Assembly (NCBI GenBank): GCA_937983055.1
Contig: CALJLA010000028.1
Span: 1 to 23,688 of the forward strand
Direction of reading: 5' to 3'
DNA length: 23,688 bases
DNA from: an uncultured Pseudomonadota bacterium
GTDB lineage: Bacteria; Pseudomonadota; Gammaproteobacteria; Burkholderiales; Eutrophovitaceae
Part shown: positions 1-8,317 of the stretch, piece after piece
How the letters are laid out: each line of letters opens with the position of its first letter
Position numbering within the stretch: position 1 is the first letter of the stretch
Program-made: the position numbers and the translations under genes
Notes under the pieces: model-generated
Told to the model about the DNA's origin: nothing
Seen by the model: the letters and a program-made list of their open reading frames with translations, nothing else
Database searches by the model: none

Positions 1-625
1 GCCACTGCGGCTGCTGCAGCCCCGCTGCCGGCCCGAAGTCGAAGATCTGCTTCCGCGCGCGGACGGCCTGGGTGAGCTTGGGGTCGTCGGTGGCCGCGCG
101 CAGATAGGCGCCCAGCCGGGTGCGTTCGATCACGAACCAGGTGCCGAGGCACACCGCGAGCGAGGCGATCACCACCCAGCCCCGATAGTCGGGCAGGTTC
201 ATGAAGCCGAGATCGGTCGAGCCCGACAGCAGTTGCGGCACCGGGTAGGGCTGCCCCGACACGCCGTAGAAGTGCCGGAAGCTTCCCTCGATGACGAGCG
301 ACAGCCCGAAGGTGAGCAGCAGCCCGTACAGGTGGTCGAGCCGGTACAGCCACTGCAGCAGCGTGCGTTCGACGATCATGCCGAACACGCCCACGCCCAG
401 CGGCGCCAGCAGCAGCGCCCACCAGTAGCCGATGCCCAGGTAGGTGAGCGCCATCCAGGCGAAGTAGGCGCCCATCATGTACAGCGCGCCGTGCGCGAAG
501 TTCACGATGTTGAGCATGCCGAAGATCACGGCAAGCCCGAGGCTGAGCGTCGCGTAGAACGAGCCGTTCACCAGCCCGAGCAGCAGCTGGCCGAGCAGCG
601 CGTCGAGGTTGTAGTCGCCGCTCAC
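1..625 (-). CDS. livH: Branched-chain amino acid ABC transporter permease, LivH type (partial, 3' end off the window)
   Basis: Inner-membrane permease subunit of a HAAT-family (branched-chain amino acid or related) ABC importer; it forms the channel with LivM and is driven by LivG/LivF. About 208 residues are visible. The N-terminal region contains GLVNGSFYATLSLGLAVIF followed by GMLNIVNFAHGALYMMGAY, the signature start of LivH, and several hydrophobic helices follow. I take GTG at 625 as the start: it is preceded by GGGAG at a suitable distance, lies 38 bp beyond the livK stop, and no nearer ATG exists in this frame. The gene is the fourth of the operon read from 3373. Odd point: the last 20 or so visible residues (after LRAATDDPKLTQAV) do not resemble the FGINVP-type continuation usual in the family, although third-position G/C stays high. 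Family assignment is firm; the substrate is unknown. Confidence 0.9.
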   Translation of the reverse strand, partial: MSGDYNLDALLGQLLLGLVNGSFYATLSLGLAVIFGMLNIVNFAHGALYMMGAYFAWMALTYLGIGYWWALLLAPLGVGVFGMIVERTLLQWLYRLDHLYGLLLTFGLSLVIEGSFRHFYGVSGQPYPVPQLLSGSTDLGFMNLPDYRGWVVIASLAVCLGTWFVIERTRLGAYLRAATDDPKLTQAVRARKQIFDFGPAAGLQQPQW

Positions 626-662
626 CGGGCGCCGCTCCCGTCGCGCGGCCGGGGGCGCAGCA

Positions 663-1889
663 TCACTGGCCCTTCACCAGCGGGCAGCGCGACTGCGACA
701 GCGGCTGGAACGCCTCCTGCGCCGGGATGGTCTGGCGCACATGGTAGTAGTCCCACTCGCGCTTGGACTCCGCCGGCTTCTTCACCTGCAGCAGGTACAT
801 GTCGTGCAGCAGGCGCCCGTCCTCGCGCAGGATCATGTTCTTGCCGAACACGTCGCTTTGCGGATTCTCGCGCAGCCAGGCCATGATGGCATCGGCGTCG
901 TCGGTGCCGAGCGCATCCACTGCCTTGAGATACATCATCACCGAGGAATAGACCCCGGACTGCACCATGGTCGGCATCTTGCCGGCGCGGTCGTAGAAAC
1001 GCTTGGCCCAGGCGCGGGTCTCGTCGTTCAGGTCCCAGTACCAGCCCTCGGTCACGTACATGCCCTGGGTGACCTTGAGGCCGAGGCTGTGGATGTCGGT
1101 GATGAACACCAGCAGGCCGGCGAGGTTCTGCTTGTTGGTGAGGCCGAACTCGTTGGCGGCCTTGATCGAGTTGATGGTGTCGCCGCCGGCGTTGGCGAGC
1201 CCGATGATCTTCGCGCCCGAGTTCTGCGCCTGCAGCAGGAAGGAGGAGAAATCCGAGGTGCTCAGCGGGTGACGCACCGCGCCCAGCACCTTGCCGCCGT
1301 TCGCCTTGACCACGTTGGCGGTGTCGGACTCGAGCGAATGGCCGAAGGCATAGTCGGCGGTGACGAAGAACCAGCTGTCGCCGCCCTGCTTCACCACCGC
1401 CTTGCCGGTGCCGTTGGCGAGCGCAAAGGTGTCGTAGGTATGGTGCACCGTGTAGGGGGTGCAGTCCTCGTTGGTGAGCCGGGTCGAGGCCGCCCCGGTG
1501 TTGAACATGATCTTCTTCTTGTCGGCGACCACCTTGGCGGTGGCCAGCGCCACCGCGGAATTGAGCACGTCGGTCACCATGTCGACGCCGTCGCGGTCGA
1601 TCCACTCGCGCACTTTCTGCGCGGCGATGTCGGCCTTGTTCTGATGGTCCGCCGACACCACGTCGATCGGCTTGCCCTGCACCGTGCCGCCGAAATCCTC
1701 CACCGCCATCTGCGCCGCGATCACCGAGCCCTGGCCGCCGACGTCGGAGTACAGGCCCGACATGTCGGTGAGCACGCCGAAGCGCACGCGGTCGTTGCTG
1801 ATTTTCTTGTCGTCGCCGCCGCCGTCGGAGCAGGCCGACAGCGTCAGCGCGGCGCAGGCAAGCGCAAGGGACAGTCCGGTTCTGGTCAT
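663..1889 (-). CDS. livK: ABC transporter substrate-binding protein, LivK type, predicted lipoprotein
   Basis: Periplasmic-face binding protein (Peripla_BP_6 type, 408 aa) for the adjacent liv-type importer. The start at 1889 is chosen over upstream in-frame ATGs because CGGAGGAG sits just before it and the protein then begins with a signal peptide, MTRTGLSLALACAALTLSAC. Its LSAC lipobox makes Cys20 the predicted lipidated residue, followed by a Gly/Asp-rich linker. The mature part starts RFGVLTDMSGLYSDVGGQGS, the usual first strand and ligand loop of amino acid or aromatic-acid binding proteins, with later blocks such as FFVTADYAFGHSLE and QSGVYSSVMMYLKAV. A lipidated form is unusual for Gram-negative LivK, which is normally soluble. 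It lies 22 bp after livF and before livH. The ligand cannot be told from sequence. Confidence 0.93.
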   Translation of the reverse strand: MTRTGLSLALACAALTLSACSDGGGDDKKISNDRVRFGVLTDMSGLYSDVGGQGSVIAAQMAVEDFGGTVQGKPIDVVSADHQNKADIAAQKVREWIDRDGVDMVTDVLNSAVALATAKVVADKKKIMFNTGAASTRLTNEDCTPYTVHHTYDTFALANGTGKAVVKQGGDSWFFVTADYAFGHSLESDTANVVKANGGKVLGAVRHPLSTSDFSSFLLQAQNSGAKIIGLANAGGDTINSIKAANEFGLTNKQNLAGLLVFITDIHSLGLKVTQGMYVTEGWYWDLNDETRAWAKRFYDRAGKMPTMVQSGVYSSVMMYLKAVDALGTDDADAIMAWLRENPQSDVFGKNMILREDGRLLHDMYLLQVKKPAESKREWDYYHVRQTIPAQEAFQPLSQSRCPLVKGQ

Positions 1890-1911
1890 GTTCTCCTCCG
1901 TTTCTTCCGGC

Positions 1912-2625
1912 TCAGACGCCGAGGTATTCGTGCAGCAGGCCGATCTTGGATTCGAGCTCGCGCTGCTCGACCACCTCGACCACCTGGCCATGTTCGATGA
2001 CATAGTGGCGGTCGGCCAGCTTCGCCGCGAAGCGGAAATTCTGCTCGACCATCACCACGGTGAAGCCTTTTTCCTTCAGTTGCCGCACCGAGCGGCCCAG
2101 CACTTTCACCAGCGCCGGCGCCAGGCCCTCGGTAATCTCGTCGAGCAGCAGCAGGTCGGCGCCGGTGCGAAGGATTCGCGCCAGCGCCAGCATCTGCTGC
2201 TCGCCGCCGGACAGCCGCGTGCCCTGGCTGTGGCGCCGCTCGTAGAGATTGGGAAACATCTCGTAGATCTCGTCCAGGCTCATGCCCCCGGCGCCCACCC
2301 GCGGCGGCAGCAGCAGGTTCTCCTCCGCCGACAGGCTGGCGAAGATGCCGCGCTCTTCCGGGCAGTAGCCGATGCCGAGGCGGGCGATGCGGTGCGGCGA
2401 CATCGCCAGCGTCTCGCGCCCGCCGATCTTCACCGAGCCGGTGCGCCGGTCGGTAAGCCCGAGAATGGCGCGCAGCGTCGAAGTGCGCCCCGCGCCGTTA
2501 CGCCCGAGCAGCGTGATCAGCTCGCCGCGGCGCACCTGGAAGCCGATGCCGTGCAGGACGTGCGACTCGCCGTACCACGCGTGCAGGCGGTCGACCTCGA
2601 GCAGGATCTCGCCGTCAGTCGTCAT
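1912..2625 (-). CDS. livF: Branched-chain amino acid ABC transporter ATPase, LivF type, with Arg in the Walker A lysine position
   Basis: Cytoplasmic ATPase subunit (237 aa, normal LivF length) energising the LivHM permease. It has a P-loop at about residues 41-48 reading GRNGAGRT, signature LSGGEQQM, Walker B LLLLDE and an ITEGLAP block typical of LivF. The P-loop lysine is Arg47 (codon CGC), so it departs from GxxGxGK(S/T); the partner LivG keeps Lys. The start at 2625 (MTTDGEILLEV) overlaps the livG stop by 11 bp, implying translational coupling; an in-frame ATG at 2640 would add five residues. Family and operon role are clear. Whether Arg47 alters ATP turnover is inference. Confidence 0.94.
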   Translation of the reverse strand: MTTDGEILLEVDRLHAWYGESHVLHGIGFQVRRGELITLLGRNGAGRTSTLRAILGLTDRRTGSVKIGGRETLAMSPHRIARLGIGYCPEERGIFASLSAEENLLLPPRVGAGGMSLDEIYEMFPNLYERRHSQGTRLSGGEQQMLALARILRTGADLLLLDEITEGLAPALVKVLGRSVRQLKEKGFTVVMVEQNFRFAAKLADRHYVIEHGQVVEVVEQRELESKIGLLHEYLGV

Positions 2626-3373
2626 CCGACACCCCGACATAGGCTTCGAGCACCCGCGGATCGTTCGACACCGTGCGGTAGTCGCCCTCGGTGAGCACCT
2701 GCCCGCGCTGGAGCACGGTGATGGTGTCGCACAAATGCTCGACCACGCTCAGGTTGTGCTCCACCATCAGCACGGTGCGCCCGGCGGCGACCTTCTTGAT
2801 GAGCTCGACCACCCGTCCCACGTCCTCGTGCGCCATGCCCTGGGTCGGCTCGTCGAGCAGCATCAGCTCGGGCTCGAGCGCGAGCGTGGTGGCGAGCTCC
2901 AGCGCGCGCTTGCGCCCGTAAGGCAGCTCCACTGCCTTGAGGCGCGCGTGCTCGGCGAGCTCCACGCTGGCGAGCAGCTCCATCGCGCGGATGTCGAGAT
3001 CGGCGAGCGAGGTTTCCGAACGCCAGAACTCGAACGAGCTGCCGCGCTTTCGCTGCAGCGCGATGCGCACGTTCTCCAGCACCGTCATGTGCGGAAAGGT
3101 CGAGGAAATCTGGAACGAGCGCACCAGGCCGCGGCGCGCGACGTGCGCGGGACGCTCGCCGGTGATGTCCTCGCCGCGGAACAGGATGGTGCCGGAAGTG
3201 GGTAGCAGGAACTTGGTGAGCAGATTGAACACCGTCGTCTTGCCGGCGCCGTTGGGCCCGATCAGCCCGTGGATCGTGCCCTTGCGCACGGCGAGATCGA
3301 CGCCGCTGACCGCGACGAAGCCGCGAAACTCCTTGGTGAGCCCGCGCGTCTCCAGGATGTTGGTGCCGTTCAT
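2615..3373 (-). CDS. livG: Branched-chain amino acid ABC transporter ATPase, LivG type
   Basis: Cytoplasmic ATPase (252 aa) paired with LivF. It contains Walker A GPNGAGKTT at about residues 39-47, the LivG-type sequence RRGLVRSFQISSTFPHMTV after it, a degenerate signature ELPYGRKRALELA as usual for LivG, Walker B LMLLDEPTQGMAHED, and the H-loop in LMVEHNLSVVEHLCD. ATG at 3373 (MNGTNILETRGLTKEF) is chosen because homology starts there; the open frame continues upstream to 3484 but runs into the fba terminator. The Shine-Dalgarno is weak. It is the first gene of the liv operon and overlaps livF. A candidate extended -10 lies about 47 nt upstream. Confidence 0.95.
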   Translation of the reverse strand: MNGTNILETRGLTKEFRGFVAVSGVDLAVRKGTIHGLIGPNGAGKTTVFNLLTKFLLPTSGTILFRGEDITGERPAHVARRGLVRSFQISSTFPHMTVLENVRIALQRKRGSSFEFWRSETSLADLDIRAMELLASVELAEHARLKAVELPYGRKRALELATTLALEPELMLLDEPTQGMAHEDVGRVVELIKKVAAGRTVLMVEHNLSVVEHLCDTITVLQRGQVLTEGDYRTVSNDPRVLEAYVGVSDDD

Positions 3374-3419
3374 CTGATCGTTATGGTTATCGGGCGCCGC
3401 TTGGCAGGGCGCGGCGCGA

Positions 3420-3425
3420 ATTATC
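3420..3425 (-). promoter_or_regulatory. Candidate -10 box for the liv operon
   Basis: On the minus strand the sequence reads TGC-GATAAT, an extended -10 form, ending about 47 nt before the livG ATG. No good -35 is visible at the usual distance. Its place between the fba terminator and livG supports independent transcription of the liv operon. Inference from motif only. Confidence 0.35.
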
Positions 3426-3481
3426 GCATCATCCGGCCGGCTCACCCGCGCCGCGGCCGCCGAGCCCGCCGGGCGCAAACA

Positions 3482-3509
3482 CAAAGGCCCGGAATTTTCC
3501 GGGCCTTTG
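3482..3509 (-). terminator. Intrinsic terminator of the aldolase gene
   Basis: A near-perfect 13-bp stem (3482-3494 pairing with 3497-3509) with a two-base loop, GC-rich in the middle (GGCCCGG). On the minus strand it is followed by a T-rich run (TTTGTGTTT). It starts 21 bp after the fba stop, so it most likely ends fba transcription and separates it from the liv operon. On the plus strand the T run is part of the stem only. Confidence 0.8.
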
Positions 3510-3530
3510 CCGCCGCGGCACGCCCGCGCC

Positions 3531-4625
3531 TCAGGCGACCGTCACGTCTTTCGACAGGTACACATCCTGGATCGCGTTGAGCAGCGCCACGCCTTCCGCC
3601 ATCGGTCGCTGGAACGCCTTGCGCCCGGAGATGAGCCCCATGCCCCCGGCGCGCTTGTTGATGACCGCGGTGCGCACCGCCTCGGCGAGGTCGCTTTCGC
3701 CCGAGGAGGCGCCGCCGGAGTTAATCAGGCCGGCGCGCCCGAGATAGCAGTTGGCCACCTGGTAGCGGGTCAGGTCGATCGGATGGTCGCTGGTCAACTC
3801 GGTGTAGACGCGCTTGTCGGTCTTGCCGTAGGGATTTTCCTTGGAGGTGATGGCGTTGTAGCCACCGTTATTCTCCGGCAGCTTCTGCTTGATGATGTCG
3901 GCCTGGATGGTGACGCCGAGATGGTTCGCCTGGCCGGTCAGGTCGGCCGACAGGTGGTAGTCCTTGTCCTTCTTGAAATCCGGATTGCGCAGGTAGCACC
4001 ACAGCACGGTGGCCATGCCCATCTCGTGCGCCATCTGGAAAGCCTGGCTCACCTCGATGATCTGGCGCGAGGATTCGGCCGAACCGAAGTAAATGGTCGC
4101 GCCCACCGCCACCGCGCCCATGTCCTTTGCCTGGCGGATGCTGCCGAACATGATCTGGTCGTACTTGTTGGGGTAGGTCAGGAACTCGTTGTGGTTGATC
4201 TTGAGCAGGAACGGGATGCGGTGCGCGTAGCGGCGGGCGCAGGCGCCCAGCACCCCCAGCGTCGAGGCCACCGCATTGCAGCCGCCCTCGATCGCCAGCC
4301 GCACGATGGTTTCCGGATCGAACATCGGCGGGTTCTTGGCGAACGAGGCGCCGGCGGAATGCTCGATGCCCTGGTCCACCGGCAGAATCGACAGGTAGCC
4401 GGTGCCGGCAAGCCGCCCGTGGTCGAACAGCTGCTGCAGGCTGCGCATCACCGACGGGCTGCGGTCGGACTGCGCCACGATGCGGTCGACGAAATCCGGT
4501 CCCGGCAGGTGCAGGGACTCTTTCGGAATGGTCTTGCACTGGTGGTTGAGCAACGCCTCGGCGTCGGCGCCGAGCAGCGCCGCGATATCGGTCTTGCCCT
4601 GCTTGATCATGGTGACAGTGGCCAT
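3531..4625 (-). CDS. fbaB: Class I fructose-bisphosphate aldolase, FbaB (DhnA) type
   Basis: Cytoplasmic enzyme cleaving or forming fructose 1,6-bisphosphate with dihydroxyacetone phosphate and glyceraldehyde 3-phosphate through a Schiff base, in glycolysis/gluconeogenesis (DeoC/LacD-like TIM barrel). 364 aa, close to E. coli FbaB. Recognisable blocks: ILPVDQGIEHSAGASFAKNP near residue 80, IPFLLKINHNEFLTYPNKYD, GAVAVGATIYFGSAES, HLSADLTGQANHLGVTIQ and GLINSGGASSGESDLAEAV (phosphate-binding end). The Schiff-base lysine is expected in ADIIKQK (Lys246 or Lys248). ATG at 4625 has GAGGAGAG in front. Divergent from the carbonic anhydrase-like gene; a TAGAAT -10 lies about 60 nt upstream. Ends with a strong terminator. 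No metal-dependent class II aldolase is present in the window. Confidence 0.95.
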   Translation of the reverse strand: MATVTMIKQGKTDIAALLGADAEALLNHQCKTIPKESLHLPGPDFVDRIVAQSDRSPSVMRSLQQLFDHGRLAGTGYLSILPVDQGIEHSAGASFAKNPPMFDPETIVRLAIEGGCNAVASTLGVLGACARRYAHRIPFLLKINHNEFLTYPNKYDQIMFGSIRQAKDMGAVAVGATIYFGSAESSRQIIEVSQAFQMAHEMGMATVLWCYLRNPDFKKDKDYHLSADLTGQANHLGVTIQADIIKQKLPENNGGYNAITSKENPYGKTDKRVYTELTSDHPIDLTRYQVANCYLGRAGLINSGGASSGESDLAEAVRTAVINKRAGGMGLISGRKAFQRPMAEGVALLNAIQDVYLSKDVTVA

Positions 4626-4685
4626 GCGAGTCTCTCCTCGTCAATAGGCGGCGCCCGGCGCCGCTCGCCGTCGGTTTCAACCTTC

Positions 4686-4691
4686 ATTCTA
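4686..4691 (-). promoter_or_regulatory. Candidate -10 box for fbaB
   Basis: TAGAAT on the minus strand, about 60 nt before the fbaB ATG, with CTGTCG roughly 17-18 nt upstream as a weak -35. It lies only 26 bp from the oppositely oriented TATAAT of the neighbouring gene, so the two promoters share a compact divergent control region (4686-4723). Confidence 0.45.
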
Positions 4692-4717
4692 GCCCCAGTG
4701 CGCCCGCAGCCGACAGC

Positions 4718-4723
4718 TATAAT
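4718..4723 (+). promoter_or_regulatory. Candidate -10 box for the gamma-carbonic anhydrase-like gene
   Basis: A perfect TATAAT hexamer 41 nt before the ATG at 4765. No clear -35 is present at 17 nt. It faces away from the fbaB promoter. Confidence 0.5.
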
Positions 4724-4764
4724 CGGCCGGCAATCCCGCCCGTAACCCTGATCGAAGTCAAAGA

Positions 4765-5286
4765 ATGCTCTATACCCTTGGCGACCGGAAGGTCGCGATG
4801 CACGACGATTGCTGGATCGCCGACAACGCCACGGTCATCGGCTCGGTGGTGCTCGGCCGCCAGGTCAGCGTCTGGTTCAACGCCGTCATACGCGGCGACA
4901 ACGACCCGATCACGATCGGGGACGGCAGCAACGTGCAGGACGGCTGCGTGCTGCACACCGACGAAGGCATTCCGCTCACCGTCGGGCGCAATGTGACCGT
5001 CGGCCACCAGGTGCTGCTGCACGGCTGCACTGTCGGCGATGGCAGCCTGATCGGCATCAAGGCCACGGTGCTGAACAACGCCAAGATCGGCAAGCACTGC
5101 CTGATCGGCGCGCACGCCCTGGTCACCGAAGGCAAGGAAATTCCCGACCGCTCGCTGGTGGTGGGCGCGCCGGGGCGGGTCATCCGCCAGCTCACCGACG
5201 AGGAAGTGCGCTACCTGCTGTGGAACGCCGAGCACTACGTGGCGAAGATCGCGCGCTACCGCGACGGGCTCAAGCCGCAGCGATAA
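4765..5286 (+). CDS. Gamma-carbonic anhydrase family protein (YrdA/PaaY-like hexapeptide-repeat protein)
   Basis: A 173-aa left-handed beta-helix protein. Hexapeptide repeats run from about residue 18 to 135 (WIADNATVIGSVVLG, then VSVWFNAVIRGDNDPITIG, DGSNVQDGCVLHT and later turns), and a C-terminal helix (TDEEVRYLLWNAEHYVAKI) closes the trimer as in the family. The three zinc ligands of gamma-carbonic anhydrases are present at His64, His81 and His86, and Arg43, Asp45 and Gln58, which shape the active site, are in the expected places. Members of this group bind metal, but carbonic anhydrase activity has been shown for only some, so exact activity is uncertain. Monocistronic; followed by an inverted-repeat element. 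Confidence 0.9.
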   Translation: MLYTLGDRKVAMHDDCWIADNATVIGSVVLGRQVSVWFNAVIRGDNDPITIGDGSNVQDGCVLHTDEGIPLTVGRNVTVGHQVLLHGCTVGDGSLIGIKATVLNNAKIGKHCLIGAHALVTEGKEIPDRSLVVGAPGRVIRQLTDEEVRYLLWNAEHYVAKIARYRDGLKPQR

Positions 5287-5313
5287 CCGGCCGGACTCGG
5301 AAGCCGGAATAAT

Positions 5314-5487
5314 CAACCGCTCAACGCAGAGGGCGCAGAGAAAAACCGGGGAGACAGCTTCCAAATACGAAGCCACGAGATTGTTTGTCGGAAGCGCCGC
5401 GCCTGCTGCAACGCGCACCGTTCACTTCGTGCCTTCGTGATTCGCTTTTTTCCGATTTTCTTGGTGCTTCGGTGACTTGGTGGTTCG
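5314..5487. repeat. Intergenic inverted-repeat element A (mosaic copy)
   Basis: A gene-free element between the carbonic anhydrase-like gene and the small hypothetical gene. Left arm 5314-5345 contains CGCAGAG twice followed by AAAA. Right arm 5455-5487, read inverted, gives CACCAAG, CACCGAA, CACCAAG followed by AAAA. Inside, a second inverted pair (5366-5382 and 5425-5445) is built from CACGAAG units. So three variants of the same 7-mer family occur in one element and the outer arms match each other only loosely, unlike the other three copies. No coding potential was recognised in it. Confidence 0.75.
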
Positions 5488-5554
5488 TCGAGATTCTTGC
5501 CAGGCCCCGCGTTTCCCGGTAGCTGCGCGCCCGCCAAGCGTCTAGAATCCGGGC

Positions 5555-5794
5555 ATGTCGAGCGCCACGGTTCCGATGATCAAGTTCGGGTTCAAGATCC
5601 GCACCCGCAGCGGGCTGCCGGTCGACAACCTGGTGGTGCATGCGCGCGACCAGGCGGAGGCGGAAAAGAAAATCTCGCAGATGTACCTGCACTGCGAGAT
5701 TCTCGACTGCCGGCAGATCCAGGCGCCGGCGCGCGACGAGCCGACCGATATCGAAAGCATCATTTCCCTGATCGCCCGCCAGTCGGACGACTGA
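5555..5794 (+). CDS. Small hypothetical protein
   Basis: A 79-aa soluble, charged protein without signal peptide or membrane segment. The block IKFGFKIRTRSGLPVDNLVVHARD followed by a helix with AEAEKKISQMYLHCEILDC looks like a compact beta-beta-alpha fold, and it has two Cys (in LHCEILDC). I recognise no functional domain. ATG at 5555 is the first start; Met8 (5576) is a possible alternative, neither having a clear Shine-Dalgarno. TAGAAT lies 9 nt before the ATG. Codon use matches the neighbours, so I believe it is real. Its 3' end overlaps the convergent parA gene by 35 bp. Function unknown. Confidence 0.7.
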   Translation: MSSATVPMIKFGFKIRTRSGLPVDNLVVHARDQAEAEKKISQMYLHCEILDCRQIQAPARDEPTDIESIISLIARQSDD

Positions 5795-6605
5795 GCAGGG
5801 TGCAGCCGGCCAGCGGGTCCGGCGGCGGGGTGTCCTCGCGCGGCTCGATGAAGCCCTCGGCAACCAGCTCGTCCAGCAGCGTGTCGTAATCGCTCGCGCC
5901 GCGGCTGCCGGGCGCGTGGGCGAACACGTCGCGGTGGGACGCCGGGCTTTCCGCCAGCGCCACGTTCTCCGAGATGCGCGTCTTGCACAGCTCGTCGCCC
6001 AGGCGCGCTTTCAGCTCGTCGACGATCTGGTGCGACATCTTGCGCCGGGTGTCGAAGCGGGTAATCACATAGGGCCGCTGCAGCCGCTTGTTCCGCACGT
6101 GCTCCAGCGCCCTGAGGACGCGCTCGACCGAGTGCACCCCCTGCACCGCGAGGTAATCGGCCGACACCGGGATCAGCACCCGGTCGGAGGCGAAGATCGC
6201 GGACAGGCTGAGCACCCCCAGCATCGGGCAGCAGTCCATCACGATCGGCCGGCCGGTGTTGAGGTTTTCCTTGACGATGCCCTGGTTCAGCCGGTTCAGC
6301 ACGTTCGGCCCCTTGCCGAAGCTGGTGTCCACCTTCGACAGCTCGACATGCGCGGGGATCACCAGCCAGCCGCCGGTGGCCGGCCGGATCAGCTGGGTGA
6401 GCGGCCGCACCTGCTGGTAGAAGCTGAACACCGAGTCGTCCGAATGGGACACGGTGGCCTTGCAGACGAAGGACAGGTGCGCCTGCGGATCGAGGTCGAT
6501 CGACAGGGGGTTGTAGCCGCGGCGGGCGAGCGCTGCGGTCAGGTTGAGCGTGGTAGTGGTCTTACCGACCCCGCCCTTTTGATTGAAGATCGCGATCTTG
6601 GCCAT
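5760..6605 (-). CDS. ParA/MinD-family ATPase, orphan
   Basis: A 281-aa P-loop ATPase of the ParA/Soj type. Deviant Walker A KGGVGKTT at residues 10-17 with the signature Lys10, an A' block SIDLDPQAHLS, and Walker B-like VMDCCPMLGVLS, followed by VLIPVSADYLAVQGV. ParA proteins dimerise on ATP and bind DNA nonspecifically to position plasmids, chromosomes or protein clusters. No parB, parS-like repeat, replication gene or chemotaxis gene is nearby, so the cargo is unknown. It begins 60 bp after the glpK stop on the same strand and could be cotranscribed. The C-terminal tail (about residues 255-281) is Pro/Gly-rich and looks disordered; it is this tail that overlaps the opposing small gene. Confidence 0.9.
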   Translation of the reverse strand: MAKIAIFNQKGGVGKTTTTLNLTAALARRGYNPLSIDLDPQAHLSFVCKATVSHSDDSVFSFYQQVRPLTQLIRPATGGWLVIPAHVELSKVDTSFGKGPNVLNRLNQGIVKENLNTGRPIVMDCCPMLGVLSLSAIFASDRVLIPVSADYLAVQGVHSVERVLRALEHVRNKRLQRPYVITRFDTRRKMSHQIVDELKARLGDELCKTRISENVALAESPASHRDVFAHAPGSRGASDYDTLLDELVAEGFIEPREDTPPPDPLAGCTLLSRPTGGRSGK

Positions 6606-6665
6606 GCAACGCCCCGCTGCTGACCGGCAACGGCGTTGAAAGCATCACGGTACTGAGCGAACGCG

Positions 6666-8210
<1,545 letters not shown>

Positions 8211-8317
8211 ACTGGCCTGTGCTAAAGTGCGCGGCTTGCGCGACCGCGGGTCGCGGCGGGCGACATGATGCGATGATTCCTGCCCGCGGCCAAGCCGTGC
8301 GCGCCACATCCCTCATC

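Noticed and set aside
233..2000. Long plus-strand open frames opposite the liv genes (for example 741-2000)
   Set aside because: They mirror real minus-strand genes, have low-complexity His/Arg/Gln/Val-rich translations typical of antisense frames in high-GC DNA, and no recognisable domain.
3374..3484. Upstream extension of livG to 3484
   Set aside because: It enters the fba terminator and shows no ABC ATPase homology; ATG at 3373 fits the family.
5287..5554. Phage or insertion-sequence remnant in the gap after the carbonic anhydrase-like gene
   Set aside because: No transposase fragment or target-site duplication was found; the content is explained by repeat element A.
6607..6638. 7-bp inverted repeat CAACGCC/GGCGTTG just upstream of parA
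   Set aside because: Could be an autoregulatory operator, but a single short dyad in high-GC DNA is not enough to call.
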